Made by a program: the position numbers and the translations under genes
Part shown: one piece after another, positions 15,153 through 22,354 of the stretch
Position numbering within the stretch: position 1 is the first letter of the stretch
How the letters are laid out: every line of letters begins with the position of its first letter
The notes under the pieces: model-generated
The model's input: only the letters and a program-made list of their open reading frames with translations
What the model was told of the DNA's origin: nothing
Database searches by the model: none
Assembly: GCA_052144935.1 (NCBI GenBank)
Contig: JBKQPR010000109.1
Coordinates: 1-34,927, forward strand
DNA from: JOPF133 sp052144935
GTDB lineage: Bacteria > Acidobacteriota > Terriglobia > Bryobacterales > Bryobacteraceae
Reading direction: 5' to 3'
Length of the DNA: 34,927 nt

Positions 15153-16721
15153 ATGCATGTAAAAATTGAAAAAGGCGGTTGGGTCCTGATTTTTATCATC
15201 GGCTTGGCCCTGGTGGGCTACAGCCTGAATAAGTACGGTGTTTTGGATCTTTCAAAATACGGCCTGAAATCGGGCGGTTCGGCCCGGTCGGATGTCAAAG
15301 TGGATCCGTCCAAGCCTCTGGACGTGGCGGCCAAGGAAACCAGCGACGTTCGCATACGCGTGAATATCTGGGTCGGCTGCGTGGGCGGGCTGGTGGCCAA
15401 CGGCGGGCTGGATACGGCCGCCGGGTCGATTTACGCCGACCAGGGACTGAAGGTCACCTTCAAGATCATCGACGATTGGACCGAAGGCTCGGCCGCCCTG
15501 GCCACCAACAACGTCGACATGATGCTCACCACCGCCGACGTGTGGGCCAAGGATTTCGGACAGTTCCAGGATAAGGGCGTGGGCGCGCGCGCCTTCTACA
15601 TGGTGGATTGGTCGCGCGGGGCCGATGGCGTGATCGGCAAGCAGGGCATCAACAGCATCGAAGACCTGGCCGGCAAAACGGTGGCCTTCGCGCCCTACAC
15701 GCCGTCGCACTTCCTGCTGTGGAACGGCCTGAAGGCTTCCGGACTCTCCACCGAGCAGCGCAACGAGGTGTTCAACAAGGCCGTGCATACCAAGGACGGC
15801 ATCGAGCCGGCCACTCTCTTCGCGCAGCAGAAGGTGGATGCCGCGGTCGCCTGGGACCCGGATATGAGCGACGCGGTGGGCAAGCGCCCGGGCGCCAAGA
15901 AAATCTACGACACGCGCGTCGCCAACCGCCTGATTGCCGATGTGCTGGTGGTCAGCGACCGCTTCGCCGCCAGTTCGCCCGCCACCGTGGTGAAGTTCAT
16001 CCAGGGTTGGCTCAAGGGCGTCCAGTTCATCGAACAGCAACCCTCGCGCGCCGCCACGCTCATCGGCACCATCAAGGATTTCAATATCCCCGCCGACCTC
16101 GCCAAGACCATGCTGGGCGGCGTGAAGCTGGCCAATTACACCGATAACCAGCAGTTCTTCGGCACGGCCGGATCGGATTCGGACTACGCCAACATCTTCC
16201 GCATGGCGCAGGATATGTACCGCGAGCTGCGGCTGATCAAACACACATCCGACCCCGAGGAGAGTGTGGACCGCCGTTATCTCGCACAGGTGGCCGGCGA
16301 ATTCTCCTCCGCGCCCGCCGAGCCCGCCATCACTTACAAGGAGCCGCCCAAGGGTGCGGTGCCCATCGCCACCGAGCGGCGGGCCATCTACTTCGAGCCG
16401 GGCTCGGCCAAGATGGGCCTCGATTCCCGCGCCGTGGTGGACGAGATCGGCGAGTTCATGCGGCTATACGAAAACACCGTCGTGGACATCGATGGCAACA
16501 CCGATTCCACCGGCTCGCGCGCGCTCAACATGGACCTTTCCAAACAGCGCGCCGAGACCGTCAAGCAATACCTCATGGAGAAGTACCACTTCCCCGCGGA
16601 GCGCATGCGCACGGCCGGCAATGGACCGGACAAGCCTCTCGACACCAACGACACGCCCGAAGGGCGGGAGAAGAACCGGCGCACGGATATTAAGGTATAT
16701 CCCAACCCGGCCAAGTCGTGA
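15153..16721 (+). CDS. Membrane-anchored substrate-binding protein fused to an OmpA domain
   Basis: This 522-aa protein has three parts. Residues 9-26 form an uncleaved-looking membrane anchor (WVLIFIIGLALVGYSL). Residues about 64-360 form a periplasmic binding protein of the SsuA/TauA/NMT1 type (INSIEDLAGKTVAFAPYTPS is the family's typical ligand-site region). Residues about 405-517 form an OmpA C-terminal domain with the peptidoglycan-binding residues in TDSTGSRALN, LSKQRAETV and EGREKNRRTDI. The product would be tethered to the inner membrane, bind a ligand and grip the cell wall. I chose the ATG at 15153 over one 36 nt upstream because the upstream residues are Pro/Gly-rich and precede the anchor. 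The permease gene follows with a 4-bp overlap. The ligand is unknown; a name implying phosphate would not be supported. Confidence 0.85.
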   Translation: MHVKIEKGGWVLIFIIGLALVGYSLNKYGVLDLSKYGLKSGGSARSDVKVDPSKPLDVAAKETSDVRIRVNIWVGCVGGLVANGGLDTAAGSIYADQGLKVTFKIIDDWTEGSAALATNNVDMMLTTADVWAKDFGQFQDKGVGARAFYMVDWSRGADGVIGKQGINSIEDLAGKTVAFAPYTPSHFLLWNGLKASGLSTEQRNEVFNKAVHTKDGIEPATLFAQQKVDAAVAWDPDMSDAVGKRPGAKKIYDTRVANRLIADVLVVSDRFAASSPATVVKFIQGWLKGVQFIEQQPSRAATLIGTIKDFNIPADLAKTMLGGVKLANYTDNQQFFGTAGSDSDYANIFRMAQDMYRELRLIKHTSDPEESVDRRYLAQVAGEFSSAPAEPAITYKEPPKGAVPIATERRAIYFEPGSAKMGLDSRAVVDEIGEFMRLYENTVVDIDGNTDSTGSRALNMDLSKQRAETVKQYLMEKYHFPAERMRTAGNGPDKPLDTNDTPEGREKNRRTDIKVYPNPAKS

Positions 16722-17566
16722 AGCTCTCGCAGTTGTTGGAAATCCGCCGCGAAACCGCCCGGCAAACGCGCGTAATTCTGGCGCTGGTGGCGTGGACCCT
16801 GGTGGTGGTCCTCTGGTACCTGCTCACAAGCTGGAAACTGCTGCCGCCGTTTTCGGTGCCCGACCCGGTGGGCGTGCTCACCGCGTTCGCCCGCCTGTGG
16901 ACCGAGTACGACCTGCTGGGCAATGTCTTCCAGAGCTGGTGGCGCATCGCCCAGGCATTCTTCTGGGCAGCCGTGGTGGCGCTGCCTCTGGGCTTGTTGA
17001 TGGGCGGCTTCCGCTGGCTTCACGACCTGGTGAACCCGGTGGCCGAACCCATGCGGTCCATGCCTATCACGGCCTTCCTGCCCGCCTTCATCGCCTTGTT
17101 CGGCATGGATGAGGCTATGAAGATCGCCTTCCTCTGGTTCGGCATGTTCTTCTACCTGCTGGCCGTGGTGGTGGAAGAAGCCAACAAAGTGGACAACGCG
17201 CTAATAGAAACCGCGGTCACGCTGGGCGCCAATCGCAGCCAGGTGTTGTGGTTAATGTTCCGGGCATCCTTTCCGGCCATCTTCGGTTCCTTCCGCATCA
17301 TGTACGATATCGGTTGGACCTACGTCATCCTGGCCGAAATGGTGAACGCCCGCAAAGGCGTCGGCTACATGGTGGAAGCCGCCCGCAAGGTGCTGGATTT
17401 CGACCGCGTATACGCCGGGATCATCGCCATCGGTTTCGCGGCGTTCCTGTTTCGCTACCTGCTCACCCTGTTGGATCGCTGGCTGTTCCCCTGGCGGCGC
17501 GCCACCGTGCGAGCCGAACCGGCCACTGCCAGCCTGGCGAAAAAGGCGCACGCGCATGCAAAGTAA
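16718..17566 (+). CDS. ABC transporter permease, SsuC/TauC type
   Basis: This is a 282-aa inner-membrane permease with about six helices (first at about 20-40, WTLVVVLWYLLTSW). The importer coupling loop is clear: ETAVTLGANRSQVLWLMF is the EAA motif that contacts the ATPase. It starts with GTG, overlapping the binding-protein stop by 4 bp. The cognate ATPase gene should follow directly, but it is displaced about 630 nt downstream by a two-gene cassette, the first gene of which overlaps the 3' end of this permease by 11 nt. Substrate class by family is sulfonate, nitrate or riboflavin-precursor like, but the unusual OmpA-fused binding protein makes classical import doubtful. Confidence 0.88.
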   Translation: MKLSQLLEIRRETARQTRVILALVAWTLVVVLWYLLTSWKLLPPFSVPDPVGVLTAFARLWTEYDLLGNVFQSWWRIAQAFFWAAVVALPLGLLMGGFRWLHDLVNPVAEPMRSMPITAFLPAFIALFGMDEAMKIAFLWFGMFFYLLAVVVEEANKVDNALIETAVTLGANRSQVLWLMFRASFPAIFGSFRIMYDIGWTYVILAEMVNARKGVGYMVEAARKVLDFDRVYAGIIAIGFAAFLFRYLLTLLDRWLFPWRRATVRAEPATASLAKKAHAHAK

Positions 17567-17771
17567 AGCCGATCCCCCAAAATGGAAAACACGCCTACTG
17601 CGGGGAAAGTTCCCAGGGCGAGACTTCGACATCGAGTTCTGGCAGGAACAGGGCGATTCAGCCATTTTCGATGCGGCCTGGGAGATGATCGAAATAGCGG
17701 AAGAGATAAGGTATGGCCGAAAGCCAACATTTCAGAGAACTGTTACTATGCTTTCGAGAGTGCGAGGTTGA
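17556..17771 (+). CDS. Small partner protein of the nucleotidyltransferase cassette
   Basis: This 71-aa soluble protein has no named domain known to me. The core RDFDIEFWQEQGDSAIFDAA followed by WEMIEIAEEIRYGRK looks like a small helical protein. From memory, similar short genes precede nucleotidyltransferase genes in Acidobacteria and Cyanobacteria, suggesting a two-component module. It overlaps the permease end by 11 nt and the nucleotidyltransferase start by 59 nt, so the pair is translationally linked. It has no histidine and therefore is not a HEPN ribonuclease of the classical HEPN-MNT type. A toxin-antitoxin or regulatory role is possible but unproven. Confidence 0.65.
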   Translation: MQSKADPPKWKTRLLRGKFPGRDFDIEFWQEQGDSAIFDAAWEMIEIAEEIRYGRKPTFQRTVTMLSRVRG

Positions 17772-18180
17772 ATTCCTGATTGTCGGCGCCTACGCGGCGA
17801 TGAAATATAGTGAGCCGCGTTATACGAAGGACCTGGATTTATGGGTGGCAAGCTCCGCGGAGAATTCGGCCCGAGTCTTTCGCGCCTTGGCCAATTTCGG
17901 CGCTCCTCTGGCGCAAGATGGCGTGACACCGGAAACGTTCACCGAAGAAGGAGTGGTCTATCAGGTCGGCGTTGCTCCGGTTCGGGTCGATATTCTTACC
18001 CGAATCAGCGGCCTTCAGTTCCCGGAGGCGTGGAGGGATCGAGTGGAGAGCGTAGTGTTTGGTGTACCTGTGAACTTCCTTTCTCTGAACGACTTAATCG
18101 CGAGCAAGCGCGCTGCCGGCCGGAGCAGCGACCTGAGGGATCTGAAGAGGATTCAGAAAGAGCAGCGAAAGAAGAAATAG
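17713..18180 (+). CDS. Nucleotidyltransferase (AbiEii/DUF6036-like MNT fold)
   Basis: This 155-aa protein has a nucleotidyltransferase fold. LIVGAYAAMKYSEP at about 22-35 is the GG/GA helix region, YTKDLDLW contains the catalytic pair D40 and D42, and VRVDILTRI supplies the third acidic residue D93. The C-terminus is Lys/Arg-rich (DLKRIQKEQRKKK). Relatives include AbiEii-type and minimal nucleotidyltransferases used in toxin-antitoxin modules. It forms a cassette with the overlapping 71-aa gene and ends 18 nt before the ABC ATPase gene of the surrounding operon. The three catalytic aspartates are present, so activity is expected. The RNA or protein target is unknown. Confidence 0.78.
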   Translation: MAESQHFRELLLCFRECEVEFLIVGAYAAMKYSEPRYTKDLDLWVASSAENSARVFRALANFGAPLAQDGVTPETFTEEGVVYQVGVAPVRVDILTRISGLQFPEAWRDRVESVVFGVPVNFLSLNDLIASKRAAGRSSDLRDLKRIQKEQRKKK

Positions 18181-18198
18181 CCGTTACTGGATACCACT

Positions 18199-19023
18199 TT
18201 GCCCACTAAGTCCAAAATCGCCCTCCACAACGTCTCTCGCGCCTTCGTCTCGCCGGCTGGCGAGCGCATCCAGGCCATCCACGATATCAACTTCGAAATC
18301 GAGGACCTCTTCTCCGCCGAAGGCCGCGATATCGGCGAGTTCCGCGTGCTGCTGGGTCCTTCGGGCTGCGGCAAATCCACCATCCTCCGCCTCATCGCCG
18401 GCCTCGATCATCCCGATACCGGGGAAGTCCTCGTCAACGGCCAACCCGTCACCAAGCCCGGCCGCGACCGCGGCATGGTCTTCCAAAAATACACCTCCTT
18501 CCCCTGGCTCACGGTCGCCGACAACGTGGCCTACGGACTCACGATCAACCACGTGCCCCCGCAGCAGCGCGACCCGATCGTGGCCAAGCTCATCCAGGAC
18601 GTGGGCCTCTCCGGATTCGAAAAATCCTATCCCGACACGCTTTCCGGCGGCATGCAGCAGCGCGTGGCCATCGCGCGCACCCTGGCCCTGCGGCCCGGCG
18701 TCATCCTCATGGACGAGCCCTTCGGCGCGCTCGACGCCCAGACCCGCGGCGACATGCAGGAACTCCTGCTGCGCGTCTGGTCGGAAACCGCCTCGACCAT
18801 CCTTTTCGTCACCCACGACGTGGATGAGGCCATCTACCTCGCCGACCACATTTTCGTACTGTGCGCCCGACCCGGTACAATCATTGAGGATGTTCCGGTG
18901 CCGTTTGGCCGTCCGCGCGACCCGTCCGTGAAACAACTCTCCGAGTTTCACGACCTGCAGCAGCACGTGCTCGCTTGCCTGCGCCGCGCGCCCGGCCAGG
19001 GCCAGGTACGAATGAGCGTGTGA
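18199..19023 (+). CDS. ABC transporter ATP-binding protein, SsuB/TauB type
   Basis: This 274-aa ATPase is the partner of the permease at 16718-17566. Walker A is GPSGCGKST at 53-61; then come the ABC signature LSGGMQQR, Walker B VILMDEP, the D-loop FGALDAQT and the switch histidine in VTHDVDEAIYL. This is the nitrate/sulfonate/taurine subfamily. An oddity is a roughly 10-residue insertion just before Walker A (IEDLFSAEGRDIGEFRVLLG, where family members have a short turn). It starts with TTG at 18199, the only reasonable start for the conserved N-terminus. The stop overlaps the next ATG by one base (TGATG), linking it to the coiled-coil gene. Confidence 0.88.
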   Translation: MPTKSKIALHNVSRAFVSPAGERIQAIHDINFEIEDLFSAEGRDIGEFRVLLGPSGCGKSTILRLIAGLDHPDTGEVLVNGQPVTKPGRDRGMVFQKYTSFPWLTVADNVAYGLTINHVPPQQRDPIVAKLIQDVGLSGFEKSYPDTLSGGMQQRVAIARTLALRPGVILMDEPFGALDAQTRGDMQELLLRVWSETASTILFVTHDVDEAIYLADHIFVLCARPGTIIEDVPVPFGRPRDPSVKQLSEFHDLQQHVLACLRRAPGQGQVRMSV

Positions 19024-19862
19024 TGGCGGATAGGGACAGGGACAACGGCCAGATCGATTATCTGAAAGAAGCCTTCCACTGGCAGTACAACAAGATCATG
19101 CTGTTTGGCGCGCTGGCTTTCGCGGGCGTTTCCTTGAGCGGGCTGCCGCTGATCCTGGGCGCCGGCCTGGAACTCATCTATCTCGCCACAGTGCCCAACA
19201 ACAGCCGCTTCCAGCGCCTGGTGCGCTCCTGGAAATATGAGGATGACAAGCGCAGCCGCGAGAAGAGCCTCAGCGCCCTGTTCTTCGAGCTGCCGCCCGA
19301 AATGCGCGCGCGCTACGCCAGCCTGGACAACACCTGCCGCGCCATACGCGAGAATTACAAGCGCCTCACCGCCACCTCCCAGATGTTCGTGGACCAGATG
19401 GAAAACAAGCTGGAGGGCCTCTCGCAATCCTATGTGCGCCTGCTGAATGCGGCCTTCCACCACCAGGAGTACCTGCGCGCCATCAAGCCCGACACCATTC
19501 ATAAGGAGTCCGACCAATTGCAGAAGGACCTGGAGAAGGAACCGGCCAAGGTGCAGGAGATCAACCGCAAGCGCATCGAGATCCTCGGCAAGCGTTTGGA
19601 AAAATACGACAAGATCAAGGAGAACTGCCAGGTGATCGACGCCCAGTGCTCGGCCGTCGAAGACGTGCTCAACCTGATCCGCGATCAATCCGTCACCATG
19701 CACGACCCCGAGCAGATCGCCGCCCACCTCGACGGCCTGGTGAAAGACGTCGAGCAGACCGAAGAGACCGTGCGCGAAGTGGAATCCATCTTCGAGTTGT
19801 CGCCGCTGGCGGACGCCCAGTTCGACCCCAGCGGCCCTTCCCGCAACCGCGTTTCCAACTGA
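19023..19862 (+). CDS. Membrane-anchored coiled-coil protein of unknown function
   Basis: I do not recognise a named family. The 279-aa product has a hydrophobic segment at about residues 25-57 (two short helices or one hairpin: IMLFGALAFAGVSLSGLP and LILGAGLELIYLATVP). A long, strongly charged helical region at about 75-260 has coiled-coil character (QKDLEKEPAKVQEINRKRIE). There is no signal peptide, so the helices should face the cytoplasm. ATG 19023 overlaps the preceding TGA by one base and the AAA+ gene starts 1 nt after its stop, a tight transcriptional unit. Position and shape suggest a membrane adaptor that brings PspA polymers or the AAA+ motor to the transporter; this is inference. 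Confidence 0.82.
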   Translation: MADRDRDNGQIDYLKEAFHWQYNKIMLFGALAFAGVSLSGLPLILGAGLELIYLATVPNNSRFQRLVRSWKYEDDKRSREKSLSALFFELPPEMRARYASLDNTCRAIRENYKRLTATSQMFVDQMENKLEGLSQSYVRLLNAAFHHQEYLRAIKPDTIHKESDQLQKDLEKEPAKVQEINRKRIEILGKRLEKYDKIKENCQVIDAQCSAVEDVLNLIRDQSVTMHDPEQIAAHLDGLVKDVEQTEETVREVESIFELSPLADAQFDPSGPSRNRVSN

Positions 19863-19863
19863 C

Positions 19864-21588
19864 ATGACCCCTTCCGCCAACCACCTGGACTCACTGCCCG
19901 ACTGGGCGCGCGAACTCTCCGAGAAGTACTACTCGGGCGTCACCTCCATGTTCGTGCTGCACGGCAACGTGCGCGACCTGATCCCCTGGAAACGCCCCGC
20001 CGGCATGGATTTCCTGCCGCTCGGCCGCTTCCTGCGCGAAGCCCTCTTCGGCACCCGCGACCTGGTCCTGGCCTACGACCGCGGCGGCGGCCTGACCTTC
20101 GGCAACCCCGATATGAAGGCCGATTTCGAGCGCGCCCTGGCGGGCTACGACAGCTTCCACGGCACCAACTTCTCGAACGGCCTGCCGCGCAATCCCGATG
20201 GCGTGCTCAACATCCTCGACAACTACATGCGGCTGCGCATCACCGACCGCAAGAAAATCGCCCTGGTGATCGATTTCGCCGAGATGATCACGCCCGCCGG
20301 CGACAGCTCCGGTATGCCCGCCGAGGACCGCAACGCGCTGGTGATTTTCAAACGCTGGGCGCAGAACCCCATCTTCTTGGAGGCCGACGTCACTTTCGTG
20401 CTGGTAGCCGAAAACCTCATCGAGCTGAACCTCGGGCTGGTGCAGAACCCCGGCGTGGCCTCCATCGATATCCCTCTGCCCGATGAAGCCGGCCGCCTGG
20501 ATTACATTCGCGCCGCCAAACCGCTGCCGGCCGGCTCCGACGTGACGCCCGAAGCGCTGGCCAATCTCACCGCGGGCCTCAAGCGCGTGCAGTTGCAGGG
20601 CCTGCTCTCGGACGCCTGCGAAAACCAGCGCCCCCTCACCATGAAGTTTCTGGTGAAGCGCAAGAAGGATCTGATCGAGGCCGAATCCGGCGGGATGCTG
20701 GAATTCATCCAGAGCCGCTTCGATCTTTCCATGGTGGCCGGCCATGCCCCCGCCAAACAAAAACTCTACGACGCTGCCCGCGCCATCCGCGCCGGCAAGA
20801 CCGAAGTGGTGCCCATGGGTTACGTGATCTGCGGCCCCGTGGGCACCGGCAAAACCTTTCTCACCACCTGCTTCGCCGGCGAGATCGGCATCCCCGCCGT
20901 CACCCTGAAGAATTTCCGCAGCATGTGGCAGGGCCAGACCGAGGGCAACCTGGAGCGCATCCTGAACCTGCTGAAGGCCATGAGTCCCATCGCCGTGATT
21001 GTGGATGAGGCCGATGCGCAGCTTGGCAACCGCTCCAGCTCCGGCGATAGCGGCGTCTCCAACCGCGTCTTCGCGCAGATCGCGCAGTTCATGGGTAACA
21101 CCGAGCTGCGCGGCCGCGTGATCTGGTTCCTGCTCACCTGCCGCCCCGACCTGCTCCCGGTGGATTTGAAACGCCAGGGCCGCGCCGAGGAGCACATCGC
21201 GCTGTTCTACCCGCACACCGACGAAGAGCGCCTGGCCATGCTGCGCGCCATGCAGAAGAAGAGCGGCCTGGCCATCGCTTCGCCAGAAGCCGAGCAGGTC
21301 TTCCTGAAAAACTCGGCGGGCCTTTCGGGCGCCGATGTGGAAGCCATCCTGGTGCGCGCGAGGATGAGAAGCGCACTCGAAAACTCCGCCGCGCTGACTT
21401 CCGCCGATTTGACCGCCGCGCTGGATGACTTCATCCCGCCGTCCTATCCCACCGAAATCGAACTGCAGACCCTGGTCGCCGTGTTGGAGTGTACCAGCAA
21501 GAGCTTGCTGCCGGAACCCTACCGCAACCTGGACCGCGGCGAAGCGATGCGGAGGGCGAATCAATTGGCGGAGCTGACGCGGGGGTAA
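19864..21588 (+). CDS. Tandem AAA+ ATPase, Ycf46-like, with degenerate first AAA domain
   Basis: This 574-aa cytoplasmic ATPase has two AAA regions. The first (about 20-230) lacks a Walker A, but keeps a degenerate Walker B (ALVIDFAEMI, about 133-142), a sensor-like FVLVAENLIEL and an IPLPDEAGRLDYI segment typical of AAA helices. A linker at about 240-300 (KKDLIEAESGGMLEFIQ) resembles the Ycf46 linker. The second domain is complete: Walker A GPVGTGKT at 324-331, an aromatic pore-loop candidate FRSMWQGQTE at 351-360, Walker B VIVDEADA at 378-385, sensor 1 in FLLTCRPDLL and an arginine-finger region DLKRQGRAEEHI. It is probably a hexameric remodelling ATPase. As the last gene of the PspA operon it is a candidate for a Vps4-like disassembly motor, which is a hypothesis. 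Confidence 0.87.
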   Translation: MTPSANHLDSLPDWARELSEKYYSGVTSMFVLHGNVRDLIPWKRPAGMDFLPLGRFLREALFGTRDLVLAYDRGGGLTFGNPDMKADFERALAGYDSFHGTNFSNGLPRNPDGVLNILDNYMRLRITDRKKIALVIDFAEMITPAGDSSGMPAEDRNALVIFKRWAQNPIFLEADVTFVLVAENLIELNLGLVQNPGVASIDIPLPDEAGRLDYIRAAKPLPAGSDVTPEALANLTAGLKRVQLQGLLSDACENQRPLTMKFLVKRKKDLIEAESGGMLEFIQSRFDLSMVAGHAPAKQKLYDAARAIRAGKTEVVPMGYVICGPVGTGKTFLTTCFAGEIGIPAVTLKNFRSMWQGQTEGNLERILNLLKAMSPIAVIVDEADAQLGNRSSSGDSGVSNRVFAQIAQFMGNTELRGRVIWFLLTCRPDLLPVDLKRQGRAEEHIALFYPHTDEERLAMLRAMQKKSGLAIASPEAEQVFLKNSAGLSGADVEAILVRARMRSALENSAALTSADLTAALDDFIPPSYPTEIELQTLVAVLECTSKSLLPEPYRNLDRGEAMRRANQLAELTRG

Positions 21589-21591
21589 CGT

Positions 21592-21635
21592 GGCGCAGCC
21601 ACTCATGGCTGCCGCGCCGAGATTCGTCTCGGCGC
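21592..21635. terminator. Tandem hairpins after the PspA/AAA operon
   Basis: cagcca (21596-21601) pairs with tggctg (21606-21611). gcgccgag (21614-21621) pairs with ctcggcgc (21628-21635) around the loop attcgt, a strong 8-bp stem. They lie 4-50 nt after the AAA+ stop and should end the operon. There is no T-tract, so termination may be factor-assisted, or this may be a dispersed hairpin repeat. Confidence 0.45.
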
Positions 21636-22045
21636 TCGGGCCGGCTCACTATCGCTGAAATCGGCGCACTAAATGCCCATCGAAATACGCAGCGGTCGTT
21701 TCTTTCCAGGCAGGGCACTTTCTGCTCGCAGAGGCCCGCAGAACGCGTTCAAGTGAACAGCTTGCTTCCTCGGCCTCACCGAAAGGCTGGCGCCGAAGAA
21801 AGCTCTGCTCGGCTCGACCAAGCACGCTGTGTTCGACGATCGAGGGGCCGTTTATGGCGGCCACCGTTTGGAGCTGACGTGTCGTTGCGCCAACCAACCA
21901 CCGCACCGATCGACCAGCGATGCGGTCGCACACGCGCGCTGGGCGATCTTTCTGCAATAACTTCCGAAACTCGTCATCGTTAATTAGGATCGAGGAGTCG
22001 TGGGTTTCGCTCAGGCAAGATTTCTCTGCCACGCCCGCGGGCAGT
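21636..22045. other. Stretch without a supported gene
   Basis: A 127-codon minus-strand frame and several plus-strand frames cross this segment. None shows a recognisable motif or plausible start, and it borders a clearly decayed toxin gene. I regard it as degraded accessory DNA. Confidence 0.4.
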
Positions 22046-22310
22046 TCAAACGACCCTGTCGTAGTCGCTGTGAGGCCAATCCGGAACCAGACGATCTCGG
22101 ACCCGTCAAGCTGACCGAGGGCGCGATAGCCGAGGCCAATCCGGGCGGAGTAGCTGTTGTTCTCTTCATCGACCTTCCCGAAGTTAAGTTAAGGCCGGGG
22201 TGGGAAGGGTTGCGCCGGAACAACTGATACGCCCGCCGGGATTGCGATCGAATCTGCTCCGGAAGGTTGGCGTACATCTCGCGAAACCGCCGCGATGTGA
22301 ACGACCTCAT
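22046..22310 (-). pseudogene. RelE-type toxin gene broken by two frameshifts
   Basis: The 5' part reads as a RelE/ParE-fold toxin (MRSFTSRRFREMYANLPEQI, then AYQLFRRNPSHPGLNL). After a frameshift near 22185 a second frame continues the family consensus (KVDEENNSYSARIGLGYRAL, then GSEIVWF). A further one-base loss near 22070 separates the last part, where the restored frame would give S-D-Y-D-R-V-V and the stop at 22046-22048. The original protein was about 90 aa. The ATG overlaps an upstream TGA (ATGA), the usual antitoxin-toxin junction, but only about 15 residues of the antitoxin remain. The module is dead unless the frameshifts are assembly errors. Confidence 0.72.
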
Positions 22311-22351
22311 CCGACCAGTTCGTCCAACGGGCGCGTCTCACCCCACCGGTG
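22307..22351 (-). pseudogene. C-terminal tail of the lost RelB-like antitoxin
   Basis: The frame ending in the TGA at 22309-22307 reads EHRWGETRPLDELVG back to a stop that is also the stop of the membrane-protein gene at 22355. A 15-residue acidic tail directly coupled to a RelE start is what is left of an antitoxin. The rest has been replaced by the upstream gene, which places a recombination joint at about 22352. Confidence 0.45.
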
Positions 22352-22354
22352 CTC

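Noticed and set aside
17556..18180. Classical HEPN-MNT toxin-antitoxin pair
   Set aside because: The 71-aa partner contains no histidine and so no R-x4-6-H motif of HEPN ribonucleases.
19891..21606. Long minus-strand open frame (571 codons)
   Set aside because: Shadow of the AAA+ gene, rich in His, Gln and Gly; the plus strand has all AAA motifs.
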